From contig NZ_JAMBNQ010000016.1 in the NCBI RefSeq assembly GCF_023715155.1, forward strand, positions 40,385 through 104,384: a stretch of 64,000 bases of DNA. The letters are read 5' to 3'. The notes under the pieces are model-generated. The model did no database searches. It was not told the origin of the DNA and was given only the letters and a program-made list of their open reading frames with translations. This document shows positions 53,501 through 61,363 of the stretch, piece after piece. Position numbers and translations under genes: made by a program. Positions within the stretch are counted from its first letter, which is position 1, and each line of letters begins with the position of its first letter. Source of the stretch: Neobacillus mesonae. Lineage in GTDB: Bacteria; Bacillota; Bacilli; Bacillales; Cytobacillaceae.

Positions 53501-54265
53501 CTATTTGATTCCTAGTGCTTTTTTCGTTGCCGGTCCAACAATCCCATCTACAGTCAGATGGTGTTTTTTCTGAAAAAGGCGGACTGCTTTTTCTGTGTTT
53601 GGTCCAAAAGATCCATCAATCCCTTTTGTATTGTATCCAAGCGAAGTCAGCTTCTTCTGCAGTGTCTTTACAGCTGAACCTTTGCTTCCTCGTTTTAGGA
53701 TGGATGTACTTTTCGTAACAGGGATTGAACTTTCACCGCCTGAAACCTTATATCCATTGGATGCAGCGATAGACTTGAAAGATCTGCTTGAAGATGTAAT
53801 AATGACCGGTGTATACAGGGGAACCTGTTTATACAGCCATTCTACCTCTTGGTCATACATCCGGATACAGCCGCTGCTGACATATTTGCCGATGGAGCTG
53901 GGATTGTTATTTCCGTGAATAGCGTAAGTAGTTCCCCATGTTCCTCGTGCATTTAAACCGAGCCATCGGTTGCCAAGAGGATTTCGAGGGTCCCCACCAG
54001 GAATTTTGCCCTTGTAGTAAGGGCGGTTGACAATTTTTTTCACGATTTTAAACTTGCCTTCAGGTGTTAATGAGCGGCTCCTCCCTGTTCCGACCTTAAA
54101 TATTTTTTGCAGCTTACCGTTAGCATAGTAAGCAAGTTGATTGTTTTGTTTATTTATGATAATCAACTTACTACCTGACGCTGCAAAAATAGTAGTGACC
54201 CCAACATTTAAACTGAACAACATGAGAAAACCAACGACAAATAGAATAAACCATTTTTTCTTCAA
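53501..54265 (-). CDS. L,D-transpeptidase (YkuD) with C-terminal peptidoglycan-binding domain
   Basis: A 254-residue secreted cell-wall enzyme. Signal peptide 1-29 (cleavage near FAAS). The YkuD domain (about 32-160) has the catalytic motif HGNN (His118) and SSGCIRM (Cys133). A PG_binding_1 domain (about 190-253; LKRGSKGSAVKTLQKKLTSL, DGIVGPATKKAL) ends the protein. It crosslinks or modifies peptidoglycan stem peptides, perhaps in spores. TTG start at 54265 with GGGGGGAT upstream. Monocistronic with its own terminator. Confidence 0.93.
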   Translation of the reverse strand: MKKKWFILFVVGFLMLFSLNVGVTTIFAASGSKLIIINKQNNQLAYYANGKLQKIFKVGTGRSRSLTPEGKFKIVKKIVNRPYYKGKIPGGDPRNPLGNRWLGLNARGTWGTTYAIHGNNNPSSIGKYVSSGCIRMYDQEVEWLYKQVPLYTPVIITSSSRSFKSIAASNGYKVSGGESSIPVTKSTSILKRGSKGSAVKTLQKKLTSLGYNTKGIDGSFGPNTEKAVRLFQKKHHLTVDGIVGPATKKALGIK

Positions 54266-54331
54266 ACCGATCCCCCCACCACATCTAAATGACCAGACGT
54301 TTTATCCTATGATGGGGAAATTGTCCTGTAT

Positions 54332-54829
54332 TCACTTTTTATAGTTCCATTCCTTCATTCGGGATTTTGGACCTATAGCACCTATCTCCTGGTTCTTTTG
54401 TCCGCCGCTTCGTTTCATAAAATATCCCGCTATAGCCGGAAAACTCTTGAATTCCTTCTTCATGTCCCGGAAAGAAATAACACCATTTCCTCTTGCAAGC
54501 TGAAATTCCAGCGGATATTCACGACAATTCAATGGGCGTTTACGAAATGTCTGGGTATAGAACCTGATGGCTTCTTCCTGACTGCAAGCATAGATGAAGA
54601 CAAAAACTGTTCTGTTCATCTTCAAGGAATAAATTCCAGACTTATAAATCCCTAAAACATTTTGTTGAATTATTTCCGCTGCTTTTTGATGATCTGCCTG
54701 CTTTAAATCTAATTTGGATATGTTGTCACCTAGTGTAATTTTCTTCTCCGCTAACAAATGATAAATATAATGAGCTAAAGTTGATTCTTCAAAACGGAAA
54801 CAGTCTAGATAAACATCCTTTACAAGCAT
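54332..54829 (-). CDS. Hypothetical protein next to replication module (165 aa)
   Basis: Not recognised. 165 residues, basic C-terminus (KRSGGQKNQEIGAIGPKSRMKEWNYKK). The middle contains alternating strands (GIYSLKMNRTVFVFIYACSQEEAIRFYTQTF), like a small alpha/beta fold. GAGGTG lies about 8 nt before the ATG. It follows the DnaB-like helicase by 46 bp in the same direction, so it may be the third gene of that module. Confidence 0.65.
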   Translation of the reverse strand: MLVKDVYLDCFRFEESTLAHYIYHLLAEKKITLGDNISKLDLKQADHQKAAEIIQQNVLGIYKSGIYSLKMNRTVFVFIYACSQEEAIRFYTQTFRKRPLNCREYPLEFQLARGNGVISFRDMKKEFKSFPAIAGYFMKRSGGQKNQEIGAIGPKSRMKEWNYKK

Positions 54830-54875
54830 AAGAGAGCACCTCTTGAAAATGAATTATTATTGAGCTTTTATAAAG

Positions 54876-56120
54876 TTATTCCTTTTGGTCCTCAATGGAC
54901 CCGGTATGCTCGTTATAATGGACGGCAATGGTTCCAACCGGACCGTTGCGGTTTTTCGAGACAATGATTTCAAGGGTATGATCCTTAGAATCTTTGTCAT
55001 AATAGGCTTCGCGGTATAAGAACAAAATGACATCTGCATCCTGTTCAACACTGCCCGATTCTCGAATATCAGACATCATCGGCCGTTTATTGGCTCGAGA
55101 TTCCACCGATCGATTGAGCTGTGCCAAACAAATAACGGGACAGTTGAAATCTTTCGCCATTGTTTTAAGAGATTTCGATATTTCTGATACCTGTAAATGG
55201 GCATTTCCTCCGTAGAATTGGCTTGATTGGATCAATGTTAAATAATCGATAAAAATAATTGGTTTCTTGTATGGAAATTGATGCATGAGCTTTCTTGTTT
55301 TCGCTCTCATTTCAGCAATCGTTTGTCCAGCTCCATCAAAAATTTGCAAATGGGTTTCATTAAGATTCCCAATCACGTCTGACCATATTTTCTTTTGACT
55401 TTGCGTGAGCATTCTTTTCGGATCTCGCATTTTTGCCCGGTTAAAGCCCCCAGTTGAAGCCATTAGCCGGGTGGTTATAAGCTTTTCAGGCATCTCTAAA
55501 GAAAAGACAATCGGTAGAAACCCTGCCCAGCCCGAGATTTTAGCAAAATGAAGCATCACATCGGTTTTTCCCATCGAGGGCCTCGCTGCTAGTATCGTCA
55601 CTTCCCCGCCCTGAAAGCCTCCTGTCACGAGATCGAGCTTTTGGATGCCCGTTGTCACACCCTTGGAATCTATTTGATCTTCCCACGGTGCCTCATAGAT
55701 CTCAGCCAGCGCTTGTTGTAAGGGCGTGTGGTCTTCCATTTTCACTTGGTTAATTTTATCCAATTCGGTAATTACTTTCGCTATCTCCCAATCATTCATA
55801 GCTGCAAGAGTTAAAATGTTTTTCTTTTCCCGCTCCTTCCACGATTCAAGAATGAGCTTCTCCGTTTTATCGAATTTTTCAGGATCTGCATACGATAACA
55901 ATTCCGATAAGTATGACATTCCTCCGAAAGATTCAAGGTCATGCAAGGTGGTCAAGTCAAGTAAATCAATATTTTTACCATTCCGTTTTAATTCCACCAT
56001 TCTTCTCAATAATTCCTTATGCCGCATACTTTCCAAATGTTCAGGTTGAATCACGGTATCATTGAGCAGGTATTCTGTTTTCATCAAGCTTCCTAAGAAT
56101 ACTTTTTCAGCCATACTCAT
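54876..56120 (-). CDS. DnaB-like replicative helicase, phage type
   Basis: A 414-residue RecA-fold hexameric helicase paralogue. N-terminal DnaB-N-like helices (about 1-110), then the core with Walker A ARPSMGKTDVML (about 188), H1a SLEMPEKLITTRLMA, Walker B PIIFIDYLTLI (about 290), and the DnaB C-terminal LAQLNRSVESRANKRPMMSDIRESGSVEQDADVI. Shorter than the main DnaC helicase (about 454 residues). The start is set at 56120, where ATG overlaps the DnaD-like stop (GGGTGA 6 nt upstream). The DnaD-like/DnaB-like pair is typical of phages and integrated elements. Confidence 0.9.
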   Translation of the reverse strand: MSMAEKVFLGSLMKTEYLLNDTVIQPEHLESMRHKELLRRMVELKRNGKNIDLLDLTTLHDLESFGGMSYLSELLSYADPEKFDKTEKLILESWKEREKKNILTLAAMNDWEIAKVITELDKINQVKMEDHTPLQQALAEIYEAPWEDQIDSKGVTTGIQKLDLVTGGFQGGEVTILAARPSMGKTDVMLHFAKISGWAGFLPIVFSLEMPEKLITTRLMASTGGFNRAKMRDPKRMLTQSQKKIWSDVIGNLNETHLQIFDGAGQTIAEMRAKTRKLMHQFPYKKPIIFIDYLTLIQSSQFYGGNAHLQVSEISKSLKTMAKDFNCPVICLAQLNRSVESRANKRPMMSDIRESGSVEQDADVILFLYREAYYDKDSKDHTLEIIVSKNRNGPVGTIAVHYNEHTGSIEDQKE

Positions 56121-57118
56121 CAATCTTCACCCGCGGTTAGATCAAGTTCAAATCCATTTGGAATCGCCCTTCCGGCAGGATACGCTACGGTTGATTGCAT
56201 CTGTTTTGGTTCATGGTTTTGATTCTGGTGATACGAATCTATTTCTTCCTCGGTCAATAAAGATTCATTTTCCCAATTCTTCAGAATTCCCACAATGTAG
56301 CTCAGCTTACGCTTGTTATTGGCACAAGCAATATTCATAGCCTTTAAAATGATATTTTTAGGCTGTAAAAAGCTAGAATCATCCAGCCAGGATAATAGCT
56401 GCTGTTTTCCATTCACATTTGTAAAACCAAATCCATTCGAGTCCCAAAACTCGATAATTTCTTCTACATCTTCTGTATTTTGATTATTCTCTAAGGTGTT
56501 CTCTAAATATGGTTTATTCTCTATCTTTGGATTAAAAGCTTTTTGTTGTTGTTTTTCTTTTTCATTTTCTTTTTCTTTTTGCCCCTCTTTCGTATAACGA
56601 TACGCGAACGTTTCGTCAAACGGATCAGATTCAGAATCAACGTATGATTCATTTTCAATCTGATCGTAGATTTCCTGAACGTGAGAGCTCTCATCCTTAC
56701 TACAAAAAGATTCATATAAGCCGCGAATTTCTATTTTTTGTATTGCTTCTGAAACATAATGAATAAGTGAAGCATCCTCGACCTCTTTTAATTCGGAATA
56801 AATACAGTCCATGACAGGTTTCCCGCCTTTATGCAGGTTATATCTCCCCCAATTTTTAATGGCTAGTTCTCTTGTTTCTGGATTGTAGCGAATCAACTTA
56901 TGATGCTGGATAAACCGTTCCATTAACGAATGCACACTTTCGATGGAATAACCTAAATCAAAAGCCATTTGCTTTTTCGTCATTTTATAAATTCCAATTT
57001 GAGTCGTAGAGGGATTTGTAAGCAGATAAAGGTAAAAATACTTATCTTCAGGAGTCATCTCTTCCGAAACAATGGGATTCTTCCAAAAATCAGTTCGCAC
57101 CATTCTATATTTTGCCAT
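56120..57118 (-). CDS. DnaD-like phage replication protein
   Basis: A 332-residue initiation protein. The N-terminal winged helix (about 5-90) begins MAKYRMVRTDFWKNPIVSEE and has PEDKYFYLYLLTNPSTTQIG, common in phage DnaD-like proteins. A charged Glu/Lys/Gln linker (about 175-225) is followed by the C-terminal DnaB_2/DnaD helical domain (FWDSNGFGFTNVNGKQQLLS ... ILKNWENESLLTEEE). The ATG at 57118 (GGAAGTGG upstream) is preferred to 57235. It would load the adjacent DnaB-like helicase. Overlap with the helicase is 1 nt. No phage structural or integrase genes are nearby. Confidence 0.85.
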   Translation of the reverse strand: MAKYRMVRTDFWKNPIVSEEMTPEDKYFYLYLLTNPSTTQIGIYKMTKKQMAFDLGYSIESVHSLMERFIQHHKLIRYNPETRELAIKNWGRYNLHKGGKPVMDCIYSELKEVEDASLIHYVSEAIQKIEIRGLYESFCSKDESSHVQEIYDQIENESYVDSESDPFDETFAYRYTKEGQKEKENEKEKQQQKAFNPKIENKPYLENTLENNQNTEDVEEIIEFWDSNGFGFTNVNGKQQLLSWLDDSSFLQPKNIILKAMNIACANNKRKLSYIVGILKNWENESLLTEEEIDSYHQNQNHEPKQMQSTVAYPAGRAIPNGFELDLTAGED

Positions 57119-57402
57119 CAATAACCACTTCCCTTTCTTAATAGAAATTACTTCATATTCTATATAGTGGTTTGGAAAGGAAATGGACATGCCGCTTTCT
57201 AAAAAATAGGTAATTATTTTATAAATAGAAAACACCGCCCCAAACGTTATTGCACTTCATCCTATTCTGATAAAGGTTTTTACTAAATGTAGAAGTGGAA
57301 TAAGTTTTAAAATGATTAGTAATATGTTCTTATTTAAAAAACAATTGAAATCTTCGCTAATTAACCGCAAAATAAAGGTAATCATGTTAAAAAATACCAC
57401 TA

Positions 57403-57467
57403 TCTAAGTGTCCACCCTTCCGCGGACAAATTTACTTGATTGGTGCCTGACACCAAAGATACTTAGA
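57403..57467. repeat. REP-like element with TTGGTGCCTGACACCAA core
   Basis: Inverted arms TCTAAGTGTC (57403-57412) and GATACTTAGA (57458-57467) enclose the palindrome TTGGTGCCTGACACCAA (57440-57456). It is the most complete copy in the window. The rest of the 400-bp gap between 57119 and 57518 shows no gene. Confidence 0.7.
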
Positions 57468-57518
57468 GCGATTCCGCAAACTGAAGCTAGTAAAAGGCGC
57501 CAAACCAGGAGTGATTTC

Positions 57519-58085
57519 ATGTATTATATATTTTCATATTTAATCGGAAGTGTAATGTTTGGTTTTTTGGTGATGAGGTTGTTGTATGGGGTGGATATTC
57601 GTAAGGCTGGAAGCGGTAATGTGGGCGCGCGGAATGCGGGACGGTTCGGCGGAAAGACTGCATTTTTATTGATTTTTCTCGGAGATGCTTTAAAAGGTAC
57701 AGCCGTGATCCTGCTCGCCCGATCCTTACACTATTCTGAAACCGTTCAATTGCTGGGACTTGGCTGCGCAATTATCGGGCATATCAAACCGATTACCTTA
57801 AAGCTTAAAGGAGGTAAAGGCGTCTCCACCTTTATCGGCGGGATGCTGGCCTTCCAGCCGTGGCTTGCCTCCATAATCATCTCAGCTTTTCTCATTCTTT
57901 ATACTTTCACAAAAAGCTTCACCTTTGCGGGATTAGGCTCATTTCTTACCATCCCGATTGTCATGCTATTAGAAAGCAAAACTTGGCAGATTGTTTTAAT
58001 TGTTGCCGCTATTGTCGGGCTTGTAATACTTGCTCACATTGAAAATATGAAAGAAAGGTTGAGAAAACATGAGCAAAACGTTTAA
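57519..58085 (+). CDS. plsY: PlsY-type glycerol-3-phosphate acyltransferase paralogue
   Basis: A 188-residue integral membrane acyltransferase of the PlsY family, with five helices. Signature segments are SGNVGARNAGR (about 30-40; Ser and Asn of motif 1), the motif 2 KLKGGKGVSTF (about 91-101) and the motif 3 region LVILAHIENMKERL. It uses acyl-phosphate to acylate glycerol-3-phosphate, or another alcohol phosphate in paralogues. The start is at 57519 (AGGAGTGA). It overlaps the next gene by 17 nt, so this copy probably has a special job with the GNAT/aminotransferase fusion rather than being the housekeeping enzyme. Confidence 0.9.
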   Translation: MYYIFSYLIGSVMFGFLVMRLLYGVDIRKAGSGNVGARNAGRFGGKTAFLLIFLGDALKGTAVILLARSLHYSETVQLLGLGCAIIGHIKPITLKLKGGKGVSTFIGGMLAFQPWLASIIISAFLILYTFTKSFTFAGLGSFLTIPIVMLLESKTWQIVLIVAAIVGLVILAHIENMKERLRKHEQNV

Positions 58086-59685
58086 TTATTTTTTTAAAAT
58101 AGCCAATAATAACGACGAATTTGAACAAATTTATCAATTAAACTATCAAACTTTTTCAGAAGAAATTCCGCAGCATGAACAAAACGCTGAAAGAAAGCTT
58201 ATCGACCCATTTCATGACGAAAATACATATATCATTTGCCTAAAAGAACGAGAACTGGTTGGAATGGTGGCAGTCCGCAGCAACCGCCCCTTTTCGCTTG
58301 ATCGCAAAATTGGACCGGTCGAAGAGTCACTTCCGTTCACCTTTAAGCAGCCCTGTGAAATAAGATTACTGGCGGTTAAAAAAGAATACCGAAATGGACA
58401 GGTTTTTTTCGGTTTGGTGCAATTTCTCGTAAAATATTGCCTAAAAAAGGGCTGCGATATCGCCTTTATTTCAGGAACGGTGCGGCAATTGAAATTGTAC
58501 CGACATATGGGGTTTAAACCTTTCTCCCATTTAACCGGAACAGAAGATGCACGTTACCAGCCGATGTTTTTAACGAAACAAACGTTTGAACTATCGCTTG
58601 CTGGAAGAACCATGAAGAAAGACTTTTCGTTTCTCCCAGGACCCGTTGCGATTTCGGATAATGTACATGAAGCGCTGAACCGCGCTCCCTATTCCCACCG
58701 ATCTGAACATTTTCATGAAACGATAACGGCAACAAAGAAACAGCTTTGCCAGTTGGTAAACAGTCAGTATGTTCAAATATTGACAGGTACAGGAACATTA
58801 GCAAATGATGTGGTAGCAGCACAACTTTCATTGGTTCCCGGTAAAGGATTGATTTTAACAAATGGGGAATTCGGTAGACGTTTGGTGGAACAGGCAAGAC
58901 GCCTCGGACTTCGCTTCAATGTGTTAAATAAAGAATGGGGAGAACCGTTCAGTAAAGAAGAGATTGTTGAAGGGCTGTTACGTGAGACAACCTGGATATG
59001 GGCCGTTCATAGCGAAACATCGACAGGCATGCTCAATGACCTGGAGCTTTTGAAAGAGATTTCGAGCGATTACGACATAAAACTCTGTCTGGATTGCATC
59101 AGTTCCATTGGGGCGATCCCGGTCGACTTGGAGGGGGTTTACCTGACAACAGGAGTCAGTGGAAAGGCGTTGCACTCATTTACCGGTCTGTCATTCGTAT
59201 TTCACCACCATGAAGTCGGACCATCGCCAATTCTGCCTGCCTATCTCGATCTCGGCACCTACATGGAAAAAGGAAGCATCCCTTTTTCTGCCTCATCCAA
59301 TTTGGTAGAAGCACTCCATTCAGCATTGGAGAATATTTCAGAGGAGACATTTGTAAAAACGGCTGAATCCCACCAATGGCTTAAGAAAAAATTGAGGGAA
59401 CGAGGATTTCAACTGGTGACAGACGGAGAGAGCAGCTCGCCCATCATCGTTACGATCGAACTTCCAAAGTCAATCCCATCTGTTGAAATCGGCAGCCTTC
59501 TCTATTACTATAACTATCACTTACACTACGAAAGTGATTATTTAAAGGCTCGAAACTGGATCCAAATAGCCTGCATCAACGACTACCCCGTTGCAATTTT
59601 GGAAAGAATGTTGGAATTGTTGTCAATGGCTAAAGAAACATTCTTTAATGCGGCTTATCAACAAAGTTCAATATTCCCATACTAA
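58069..59685 (+). CDS. GNAT acyltransferase - class V aminotransferase fusion
   Basis: A 538-residue two-domain protein. Residues about 1-185 form a GNAT/autoinducer-synthase-like N-acyltransferase (FEQIYQLNYQTFSEEIPQHE; CEIRLLAVKKEYRNGQVFFGLV; RHMGFKPF), resembling the acyltransferases that use long acyl donors. Residues about 190-520 are a class V PLP aminotransferase (AGXT/SGAT-like), with FLPGPVAIS, LCLDCISSIGAIPVDL and the PLP lysine Lys366 in GVSGKALHS. GAAAGG precedes the ATG. Overlaps plsY by 17 nt. Likely makes an acylated amino compound or aminolipid; the product is unknown. Confidence 0.85.
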   Translation: MSKTFNYFFKIANNNDEFEQIYQLNYQTFSEEIPQHEQNAERKLIDPFHDENTYIICLKERELVGMVAVRSNRPFSLDRKIGPVEESLPFTFKQPCEIRLLAVKKEYRNGQVFFGLVQFLVKYCLKKGCDIAFISGTVRQLKLYRHMGFKPFSHLTGTEDARYQPMFLTKQTFELSLAGRTMKKDFSFLPGPVAISDNVHEALNRAPYSHRSEHFHETITATKKQLCQLVNSQYVQILTGTGTLANDVVAAQLSLVPGKGLILTNGEFGRRLVEQARRLGLRFNVLNKEWGEPFSKEEIVEGLLRETTWIWAVHSETSTGMLNDLELLKEISSDYDIKLCLDCISSIGAIPVDLEGVYLTTGVSGKALHSFTGLSFVFHHHEVGPSPILPAYLDLGTYMEKGSIPFSASSNLVEALHSALENISEETFVKTAESHQWLKKKLRERGFQLVTDGESSSPIIVTIELPKSIPSVEIGSLLYYYNYHLHYESDYLKARNWIQIACINDYPVAILERMLELLSMAKETFFNAAYQQSSIFPY

Positions 59686-59809
59686 AATAACACCAATAAT
59701 TATTCACCTATTATATGTACTTTTTGCTAATACTATAAATGGTACAAAAAGCGGGGTAAATAGGAAGTCTTAGGATCCTCGTTTATTTAAATTATATGGA
59801 GGTCAACAT

Positions 59810-59998
59810 ATGAAAAAAGAACCTTTGGATCATTTACAAAATCAGGATAACACTAATTTAAACACCAAAGGAAAAGAACAACTGTTGGAAATTAGCTCTA
59901 CTGGATATGGACTGGAGTCAGTTTCCCAGATAAATTCGAAGAAGCTCCAGCCCAAACTAAAGAGCAGCGATGGAAATTCCTCATGCGGAGGATTATAA
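59810..59998 (+). CDS. Small peptide ending SCGGL (62 aa), possible precursor peptide
   Basis: GGAGG 7 nt before the ATG supports translation. The N-terminal part is polar and leader-like (MKKEPLDHLQNQDNTNLNTK ... ), with a run of Ser/Lys and a single Cys in the last residues, DGNSSCGGL. It is 124 bp after the GNAT/aminotransferase gene. The layout could be a ribosomal peptide precursor or signal, but no maturation enzyme of a known class is adjacent. Function open. Confidence 0.5.
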   Translation: MKKEPLDHLQNQDNTNLNTKGKEQLLEISSTGYGLESVSQINSKKLQPKLKSSDGNSSCGGL

Positions 59999-60112
59999 AC
60001 TAGATACCAAATAATACTTTTCTAACAAATCAACTTTAAGAAAAATAAACCAACAATTTATTTGCAAAAATCTTGAACTAAGGTTTTAGATTTCGCGACG
60101 GAAAGATTTTTC

Positions 60113-60488
60113 TTGAAGGATAATATTATTGATGTAATTCCAAATGACCTAAAGAATAAGATTAATACAGAAATTAAAGGAATGACTTTCGCGAAGAACT
60201 TTCGCTCGCCTACCGCGGAGGAATGGTATATTTTTTTACCAAGCTATAAGGACCCTGTAACGGGGGGCTGCCGGAAAAACCATCATTCATTATAACCTGT
60301 TTGATACGAAACATATATTTATTAAGACAACAATCATTTTTGATGATCCTGAATTACACAAAAGTGAACTACACCAACTTGTTTATGCCGTTTCAGACGA
60401 GATTGTGAACCGACTTGTCGGCTATGCGGATACACTTTTATCTGTTCACTCCGGTAAAAATTCTTATAATGCTGAATACAAACAATGA
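60113..60488 (+). pseudogene. Frameshifted small gene (G-run slippage)
   Basis: Frame 1 (TTG 60113) reads MKDNIIDVIPNDLKNKINTE ... EEWYIFLPSYKDPVTGG and stops at 60295. A second frame, one base over, continues with GKTIIHYNLFDTKHIFIKTT ... to TGA 60488. Removing one G from the GGGGGG run at about 60261-60266 joins them into one protein of about 124 residues that reads through sensibly. The gene is either a pseudogene, a sequencing error or a slippery site. A perfect terminator follows at 60518. No function is recognised. Confidence 0.65.
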
Positions 60489-60517
60489 CCCTTCGATAAT
60501 TTTGCCAATTGTGGCAT

Positions 60518-60558
60518 AATACGAGTGCCGGATAACGAATCCAGCACTCGTATTTTTG
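60518..60558 (+). terminator. Terminator after the frameshifted gene
   Basis: 11-bp stem AATACGAGTGC/GCACTCGTATT with an inner GGAT/ATCC pairing, followed by TTTTT. It lies 30 bp after 60488 and 23 bp beyond the stop of the convergent coiled-coil gene at 60581. Confidence 0.88.
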
Positions 60559-60580
60559 ACTATATATTAATTAATAAAAC

Positions 60581-61363
60581 CTACCATAAAATTAGAAATA
60601 CAAGCAATATAAGGAAGGACACTCCCTGACCAACTGCTAACCCAATTAACCACTTGTTTAAGTGTCTTTCTTTTTTCTCTGTGGTTTCAACATATAGGTT
60701 CCAATTTTCTTCCCACTTTTTATTCCATTTTTGTTGAATGTTATTTTGGTCATGGCGCAGCCGGGTTTCCACTTGCTCAGACACATCCATCAGATTCGCT
60801 TCAACAGTTGTAAGGTTTTGAAGAATAGAAGACAGTCTTTCCCCAATGGATTCATATTTCACATTCATTATGGAAGCTTGTTCGCTAAGCTCCTTTGAGA
60901 ACAGACCATGGATTTCCACCTGTGAGGAACGAAGGGCTTCCAGCACTTTTCCGGTTTGCATGTCCATAAATTTATAATCATTCCGCTGCAATTCTTTTAA
61001 ATCCACCAGCAGCTTTTCAGTCTTCGCAATATATTCTTGATATTGCAGATGCCACTGGGATATCTTTTTTTCCAATACAATGATATTTTCATTGAAATGA
61101 TTCATCTCGCTGTCAAATAACTCTGACTGCGGTGTAATGATTTCTTCCTTTAACTGTTCACTGATATTTACAGGAACCTGTTTTAACGACTTTTGCATTT
61201 TTTCTACAGATTCATATACTTCCTCATTTAATTCAGCAAGTGTTTGCTCACGTTCCTTTAACAGGTTCTTTAATTCATCATAAAATAAAAGGTTATTGAT
61301 TTTTTTTAAAGATTGAATCGCTTCATTATATTTTTCATCCACGACTGTATTCGAAGTACTCAT
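60581..61363 (-). CDS. Coiled-coil protein with C-terminal membrane anchor
   Basis: A 260-residue, mostly alpha-helical protein with heptad-like regions (YDELKNLLKEREQTLAELNEE; NENIIVLEKKISQWHLQYQE) and one C-terminal helix (WLIGLAVGQGVSFLILLVFLILW), as in tail-anchored proteins. The start is set at 61363 (AAGGAT upstream). It overlaps the larger coiled-coil gene by 29 nt, so the two are coupled and presumably form a complex. No enzymatic motif. Confidence 0.7.
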   Translation of the reverse strand: MSTSNTVVDEKYNEAIQSLKKINNLLFYDELKNLLKEREQTLAELNEEVYESVEKMQKSLKQVPVNISEQLKEEIITPQSELFDSEMNHFNENIIVLEKKISQWHLQYQEYIAKTEKLLVDLKELQRNDYKFMDMQTGKVLEALRSSQVEIHGLFSKELSEQASIMNVKYESIGERLSSILQNLTTVEANLMDVSEQVETRLRHDQNNIQQKWNKKWEENWNLYVETTEKKERHLNKWLIGLAVGQGVSFLILLVFLILW

